Below are positions 15,725 through 19,323 of a stretch of DNA of 19,323 nt, piece by piece. This DNA is from JBNJEM01 sp051745935 (GTDB lineage Bacteria > Planctomycetota > Planctomycetia > Pirellulales > Pirellulaceae), in assembly GCA_051745935.1 (NCBI GenBank), contig JBNJEM010000070.1:1-19323 (forward strand), given 5' to 3'. Each line of letters starts with the position of its first letter. The first letter of the stretch is position 1. A model generated the notes under the pieces. That model ran no database searches. It saw only the letters and a list, made by a program, of their open reading frames with translations, and was not told the DNA's origin. The translations under genes and the position numbers were made by a program.

Positions 15725-16058
15725 GTAGAGTCCCCCCGCGCGAAACGGGTTTTCCGAGGTGGCGCCAGATGCCGCGGGGCGAATGTCCAATGGCAAGCCC
15801 CGGGTTAGCCCGATCCTGGGGGGCGAGAACAGGGCGTGCTGGCAAGGCCCTCGGGCAGCCCAACCCATCCACGATGGCCGGAACCGCCGCCGCATGGGCT
15901 GGTCAGCCAGCGTAGGCTATGTAGACTTACAATTAGAGGGTACCATGGGGTGGCGTTCCCATACGCCAGGGAATCGAGGCCCTTTCGAAACATGAATTGC
16001 CTCCGCGTCACTGGTCGGGCGAAAGAGCACTTGATTGGTGAACGACGTGGAGTCGGGT
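15725..16058. other. Gene-poor stretch
   Basis: Between the possible small gene and repeat copy 4 I see no frame with a credible start or family motif, no tRNA and no strong hairpin with a U-tract. A TTACAATTA stretch near 15926-15934 could hold a -10 box, but no matching -35 is evident. Confidence 0.4.
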
Positions 16059-16162
16059 TATACTTCAGGCGGTCGGATTTGTCCGGGTGGAAAGCTGCTC
16101 GACGCAAGCCGTCCTCCCGTTGTTCGGACTCGCGGCGGAGAAAGTCATCCGTGACCGGTATA
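16059..16162 (+). repeat. Dispersed 104-bp oriented repeat, copy 4
   Basis: Starts TATACTTCAGGCGGTCGG and ends CGTGACCGGTAT, ungapped against the other copies. Differences include a G-to-T change right after the invariant 20-base block. It points toward the response-regulator gene, whose start is 164 nt downstream. The tail TTTAGGTGGAATGGTTG resembles those of copies 1 and 2. Confidence 0.9.
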
Positions 16163-16325
16163 TATTTAGGTGGAATGGTTGTTCGGGCGCTGCGGTTGGC
16201 GCCACGGCCGCCCCCATCTTACAGCCAGTAACACAACCTGGTTCTCGCTTCCAAAACGCTTTGGTGGGGGGAATCCGAGCGGTTTTGTTGGGCTTTTCAA
16301 ACTGATGTGATGTAGGGAGTGTAGT

Positions 16326-16961
16326 ATGAGCATTTCTGTGCTCGTGGCGGACGATCACGAGGTTGTGCGGACCGGATTGGCTCGTTTACTTCAAGGGTCC
16401 GAGATCGATATTGTGGCCGAGGCCGAGAACGGCGAGCAGGCAGTAGAGCAAACTCTGCGGCACGCGCCGGACGTGGTGCTCATGGATGTTCGCATGCCGG
16501 ACGGGGACGGGCTGGTGGCGTTGGAAAAAATTCGCGCGGCCAAACCGGACGTGCGAGTTGTCATGTTGTCGACCTATGACAACCCAACGTACGTGGCCCG
16601 CAGCGTGGCTTTGGGGGCGGCGGACTATGTCTTGAAGGGTTCGAACCGTGAAGCCTTGATTGCCGCGATTACTCGTGCCGCGGCTGGAGAGCCGCCGCCA
16701 GAGAACAGCCTCTTGCACCGCGTCAAGCAGACGATGGATCGGCTGCGCGAGCGTCGCAATGGCGAGGACGTTCCGCTCACCAACCGCGAACTACAAGTGC
16801 TGCGTCACGTCGGCTTGGGGTTGAGCAACCGCGAGATCGGGCATTCGCTCGACATTAGCATCGAAACGGTCAAGGAACACGTCCAGAATATTCTGCGCAA
16901 GATCGATGCCGCGGATCGAACCCAAGCAGCCGTCTGGGCCATCAAAAAGGGGTTCGTCTGA
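16326..16961 (+). CDS. NarL/FixJ-type response regulator with LuxR helix-turn-helix
   Basis: A 211-residue two-component regulator. The receiver (1-120) has Asp9/Asp10, phospho-acceptor Asp54 in VVLMDVRMPDGDG, the Ser/Thr switch in MLSTYDN (80-86) and Lys104 in YVLKG. The LuxR-type DNA-binding domain is LTNRELQVLRHVGLGLSNRE (151-170), then IGHSLDISIETVKEHVQNIL (171-190). The length is normal for the family. GGGAG 6 nt before the ATG fixes the start. No histidine kinase lies nearby, so the signal is unknown. It is divergent from the NtrC-type gene across a 930-bp spacer holding repeat copy 4. Confidence 0.96.
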   Translation: MSISVLVADDHEVVRTGLARLLQGSEIDIVAEAENGEQAVEQTLRHAPDVVLMDVRMPDGDGLVALEKIRAAKPDVRVVMLSTYDNPTYVARSVALGAADYVLKGSNREALIAAITRAAAGEPPPENSLLHRVKQTMDRLRERRNGEDVPLTNRELQVLRHVGLGLSNREIGHSLDISIETVKEHVQNILRKIDAADRTQAAVWAIKKGFV

Positions 16962-17128
16962 TTGAGGGCGGAGGCGGCGACTGACGGCGGCGGTCTGCTA
17001 AAAAAGCCCCGACGACACCTGGGATCGTTCCCGCCATCAAAGCCGTTTGGAGGGAAGAGCGACGTTTTGTCACCGGATGCGAAAAGGGCCGCGTCCGCCG
17101 TGACTCGCGGCCGGTCCATTCATGAGCT

Positions 17129-17381
17129 GTAGCCGTTCACGGGTGCCGCTACATGACCTGGACACGCAAGGCCCGCATGGATGCCACGGGCTTGTCCCGT
17201 GGTGGTTCACGCTCGCCGCTACAAACCGGCCAGACACACCACGCCTGCCCGTCGGTAGCGTGGAACGTAACGGACCACGGGACAAGCCCGTGGCATTTGC
17301 ACCTGGAAAAGCCTTTCCTCAATATGTGCAACGGACGTGCGAACGTCCGCGGACATTAGTCTTTTGCTCGTGACCGGTTAC
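17129..17381. mobile_element. Miniature inverted-repeat element, long copy (IS66-like ends)
   Basis: The left end GTAGCCGTTCACG and the inverse of the right end, GTAACCGGTCACG, match at 11 of 13 positions. A perfect 8-bp duplication CATGAGCT flanks it (17121-17128 and 17382-17389). No transposase is encoded. It shares its ends and about 70 bp of interior with the short copy at 13831-13959, but has about 110 bp more in the middle. A GGACGT-GCGA-ACGTCC hairpin (17333-17348) with a GNRA-type loop and a TTGCAC/GTGCAA stem are internal. It lies between the convergent genes ending at 16961 and 17415. Confidence 0.85.
17182..17295. repeat. Nested inverted repeat inside the long element
   Basis: The 22-bp arms 17182-17203 and 17274-17295 are perfect inverse complements. 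Each arm is itself a hairpin: CCACGGG, 5-nt loop, CCCGTGG. The 70 bp between the arms includes partly complementary GTTCACGCT and AGCGTGGAAC. The short element copy lacks this segment, so it is probably a later insertion. Confidence 0.85.
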
Positions 17382-17414
17382 CATGAGCTTTCGCTTCGAC
17401 CGGCGCTTCATGTG

Positions 17415-18353
17415 TCAAGACTCGGACGGCAACGCGAGATTGGAGAGTACGTGCTGGCGTTGGCGAGGGTGGTCAAGACTGGCCGCTAGTTTGCCAATCG
17501 CTTCCGTTTCAATTTGCCGAACTCGCTCCCGCGTCAGCCCCAAACTTTCGCCGATTTCCTTGAGGGTATGGGGTTCGTTTCCCAGCAGTCCGAACCGCAT
17601 CCGCAGCACAGTGGCTTCCCGCGAGTCCATCTCTTCAATCATCTGACGTACGTGCTTAAGTACGTCGTGTTCGAGCAATTCATCTTCGGGGGTCTTCATC
17701 TGCTCATCCATGATCATCTCGCCGAGCGACCATCCTGCTTCCGCTTGATCGGTCTGGGGGGTCGAGTTATAGATTCGGATGGCCTTTTTGATGATGGGGA
17801 GTTTTTTGCGCGGCAGCCCGAGCACGCGAGCGATTTCCTCGGCGGTGGGCGTACGTCCCAACTCCTCGCTGAGGCGCGCGTTCGCTCGTCTCCACTTGGA
17901 AAGCAACTCAACCATGTAAGCTGGAATACGGATGGTTTTGGCCGAATTGATCAACGCCCGCTTGATTGACTGCTTGATCCAATAGCTGGCGTAGGTGCTG
18001 AAGCGGGTTCCAACCGAGGGGTCAAACCCTTCCACGGCCCGGAGCAACCCCAAGTTCCCCTCTTCGATCAAGTCCTGCAAGCTCAGCCCCTTGCCGGCAT
18101 AGCCGCGGGCGATGTTTACCACCAGGCGAAGGTTGGCACGGACCATGCGGTCGCGAGCGCGCACGTCGCCTTCGGCAATGCGATCAGCCAGTTCCAGCTC
18201 CTCTTCCGCGGACAGAAGCGAGGTTTCATTGATTTCACGCAAATACGTTTCCAGCGGTGTTTGCAGGGTGCTATCACTGGGCTGGCTTTGCCGCGAAGCG
18301 TCGATCGGTTGGAGAACATCTTCGATGAAGTCGTGCTGCAAGTTGTCGGGCAT
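17415..18353 (-). CDS. RNA polymerase sigma-70 family factor (RpoD/RpoS-like, group 2)
   Basis: A 312-residue sigma factor that directs RNA polymerase to promoters. Region 1.2 is at about 30-62 (TPLETYLREINETSLLSAEE), region 2 at 65-135 (NLRLVVNIARGYAGKGLSLQ, then DLIEEGNLGLLRAVEGFDP and FSTYASYWIKQSIKRAL), region 3 at about 145-225 (EELGRTPTAEEIARVLGL) and region 4 at 232-297 (ATVLRMRFGLLG and the helix-turn-helix TLKEIGESLGLTRERVRQIE). There is no long acidic N-terminus as in RpoD, so it resembles a group 2 alternative factor like RpoS/HrdB relatives. The N-terminal 29 residues are polar. The ATG at 18353 has no clear Shine-Dalgarno. A strong terminator lies 136 bp upstream, so it has its own promoter or is controlled by read-through. 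Confidence 0.93.
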   Translation of the reverse strand: MPDNLQHDFIEDVLQPIDASRQSQPSDSTLQTPLETYLREINETSLLSAEEELELADRIAEGDVRARDRMVRANLRLVVNIARGYAGKGLSLQDLIEEGNLGLLRAVEGFDPSVGTRFSTYASYWIKQSIKRALINSAKTIRIPAYMVELLSKWRRANARLSEELGRTPTAEEIARVLGLPRKKLPIIKKAIRIYNSTPQTDQAEAGWSLGEMIMDEQMKTPEDELLEHDVLKHVRQMIEEMDSREATVLRMRFGLLGNEPHTLKEIGESLGLTRERVRQIETEAIGKLAASLDHPRQRQHVLSNLALPSES

Positions 18354-18980
18354 GGTCGTGGGCTTCTAGGAGGTCGATGTTGAACAGTGATGCGTCAAGG
18401 GTGAGTATCGACCCGCGTCCCCGGAAGACTGCAGGTTACCGGCGAGGCAACCGCATGCAATGGCTGTATGTGACGTTCCGGACGTAGCAAAAAAACAACC
18501 TCCAGCGATGGGCATCGCGGAGGTTGCTTCATTTTCCGTGCGATTCAAGTTCCCAACCAGGGGAGCTCCACGGCGGCATTTTCGCCCAGAGAAGCCCGTT
18601 GGAGCACGCCGAGGACATGCGTATGGCAAATCCATGACGGGACCAACGACGGGGTGTTCACCACCGCTGAACACGCGCGACCGCCACTTCTCGAGGTGCA
18701 ATTGACGCTCGCCACCACCCCCCGCGCGACCCGTCGTCCACGCAAAGGGGACCAGCACGACAAGACCTCCAGCGGGAGGAATCACCCCCCCGTGCCCCGC
18801 CCGCGCCGGTACCAGCGAGGTGTCGCGAGCGGGCGATATCGTCGAGCGGCACGGTCCGGCGGATTGAACGGAAAAATCCGGTATTCACGGTTTATCGAGC
18901 TGGCGAACCGGGCGGCGTTTTTTCCGCCATCTGGTTATCCGTGTCGCGTCCATGAATCCGGCGGTGACTCTGTTTCCGCC
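18354..18980. other. Spacer between S1 and sigma genes with structured segment
   Basis: No open frame is convincing. On the minus strand the DNA contains, in order: hairpin GTGTTCA/TGAACAC (18674-18654), a helix CGTTGG/CCAACG (18597-18602 with 18643-18648) enclosing two small hairpins, and the terminator at 18526-18489. This could be the 3' region of the S1 transcript, a small RNA, or a leader of the sigma gene. Confidence 0.4.
18489..18526 (-). terminator. Strong intrinsic terminator
   Basis: The minus strand carries CAACCTCC, GCGATG, loop, CATCGC, one bulged base and GGAGGTTG: 14 base pairs in all, followed by seven T's (complement of A at 18489-18495). It works only in the minus direction, so it would end transcripts from the S1 side before the sigma-factor gene. 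Confidence 0.85.
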
Positions 18981-19323
18981 CTACTGATCGCCGGCGGTCT
19001 GATCGTTATCCGCGTTACCATCATCCACGGCGGCATTATCCGCGTCTTCTCCACTGCCGGCGGGCTTGATCAGCGGCCCCGCGTCCCCCAATCCACCTTT
19101 CAATTCTTGTTGCGGCTTTTGCTGGCCCGCGGGCTGTGGCTGGGATTCCGCGGTTGCCGTTTCTTCCTCCGCCCATTCGACCCGTTTGCGTGACAGGCCA
19201 ATCTTGCGATCGTCGGTGTCAACCCTCAGAATCTTGACCTCGATCTCCTCGCCCACCGAGACAATTTCTTCCGGGTTATCCACTTTGTGGTCCGCCAGCT
19301 CCGAAATGTGCAGCAAACCTTCC
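18981..19323 (-). CDS. rpsA: 30S ribosomal protein S1, C-terminal part (5' end cut by window edge)
   Basis: The minus-strand frame is open at the window edge and starts within an S1 repeat: EGLLHISELADHKVDNPEEI, then VSVGEEIEVKILRVDTDDRK and IGLSRKRVEWAEEE, the last repeat of an S1-type protein. The following tail of about 65 residues is Gln/Glu/Asp-rich and includes QQELKGGLGDAGPLIKPAG before an acidic end ending in TAGDQ. S1 binds mRNA on the small ribosomal subunit and helps initiation. Assignment to rpsA itself rather than another S1-domain protein is likely but not proven, because the upstream repeats lie outside the window. Confidence 0.75.
   Translation of the reverse strand, partial: EGLLHISELADHKVDNPEEIVSVGEEIEVKILRVDTDDRKIGLSRKRVEWAEEETATAESQPQPAGQQKPQQELKGGLGDAGPLIKPAGSGEDADNAAVDDGNADNDQTAGDQ

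Noticed and set aside
1..19323. CRISPR arrays, tRNA or rRNA genes, and prophage.
   Set aside because: No regularly spaced direct repeats, no cloverleaf with a GGTTCRA arm, no rRNA sequence and no phage or integrase genes were found.

Overview
The window is a GC-rich bacterial chromosome segment made of housekeeping and regulatory genes separated by unusually long, repeat-bearing spacers. Several features together suggest a member of the Planctomycetota, perhaps Pirellulales: the fatty-acid gene block with a long acyl carrier protein, low-complexity S1-domain proteins, a protein with degenerate receiver domains, Pro/Gly-rich outer-membrane-like proteins, and weak Shine-Dalgarno use at some starts. 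This placement is inference; no rRNA or other marker is present to prove it.

Layout. 1-2754 (minus strand): nearly complete ilvD (dihydroxy-acid dehydratase) and a two-domain degenerate response-regulator-like protein. 2980-4419 (plus): a promoter, the first copy of a 104-bp dispersed repeat, a YjbQ-family gene, a gene-poor stretch and a small unknown gene. 4451-7702 (minus): a fatty-acid block transcribed fabZ, repeat copy 2, long ACP, a second FabZ-like protein lacking the catalytic His, then a FabF-type ketoacyl-ACP synthase. 8414-10729 (minus): thioredoxin and a four-S1-domain RNA-binding protein. 10901-13725 (plus): repeat copy 3 and two tandem, paralogous exported beta-barrel-like proteins. 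13831-13959: a small inverted-repeat element. 14018-15394 (minus): an NtrC-type sigma-54 activator. 16059-16961 (plus): repeat copy 4 and a NarL/LuxR-type response regulator. 17129-17381: a second, larger copy of the inverted-repeat element. 17415-18353 (minus): an RpoD/RpoS-like sigma factor, preceded by a strong terminator hairpin. 18981-19323 (minus): the C-terminal end of ribosomal protein S1.

The most interesting signal is the 104-bp repeat. Four ungapped copies all lie in intergenic DNA, and every copy points in the direction of the next downstream gene. In two cases (yjbQ and the ACP gene) the repeat is probably inside the transcript. The second is a non-autonomous inverted-repeat element present twice, both times between convergent genes, with 13-bp imperfect termini and an 8-bp flanking duplication. 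The size of the duplication and the termini suggest an IS66-like origin. The larger copy has acquired a nested palindromic insert.
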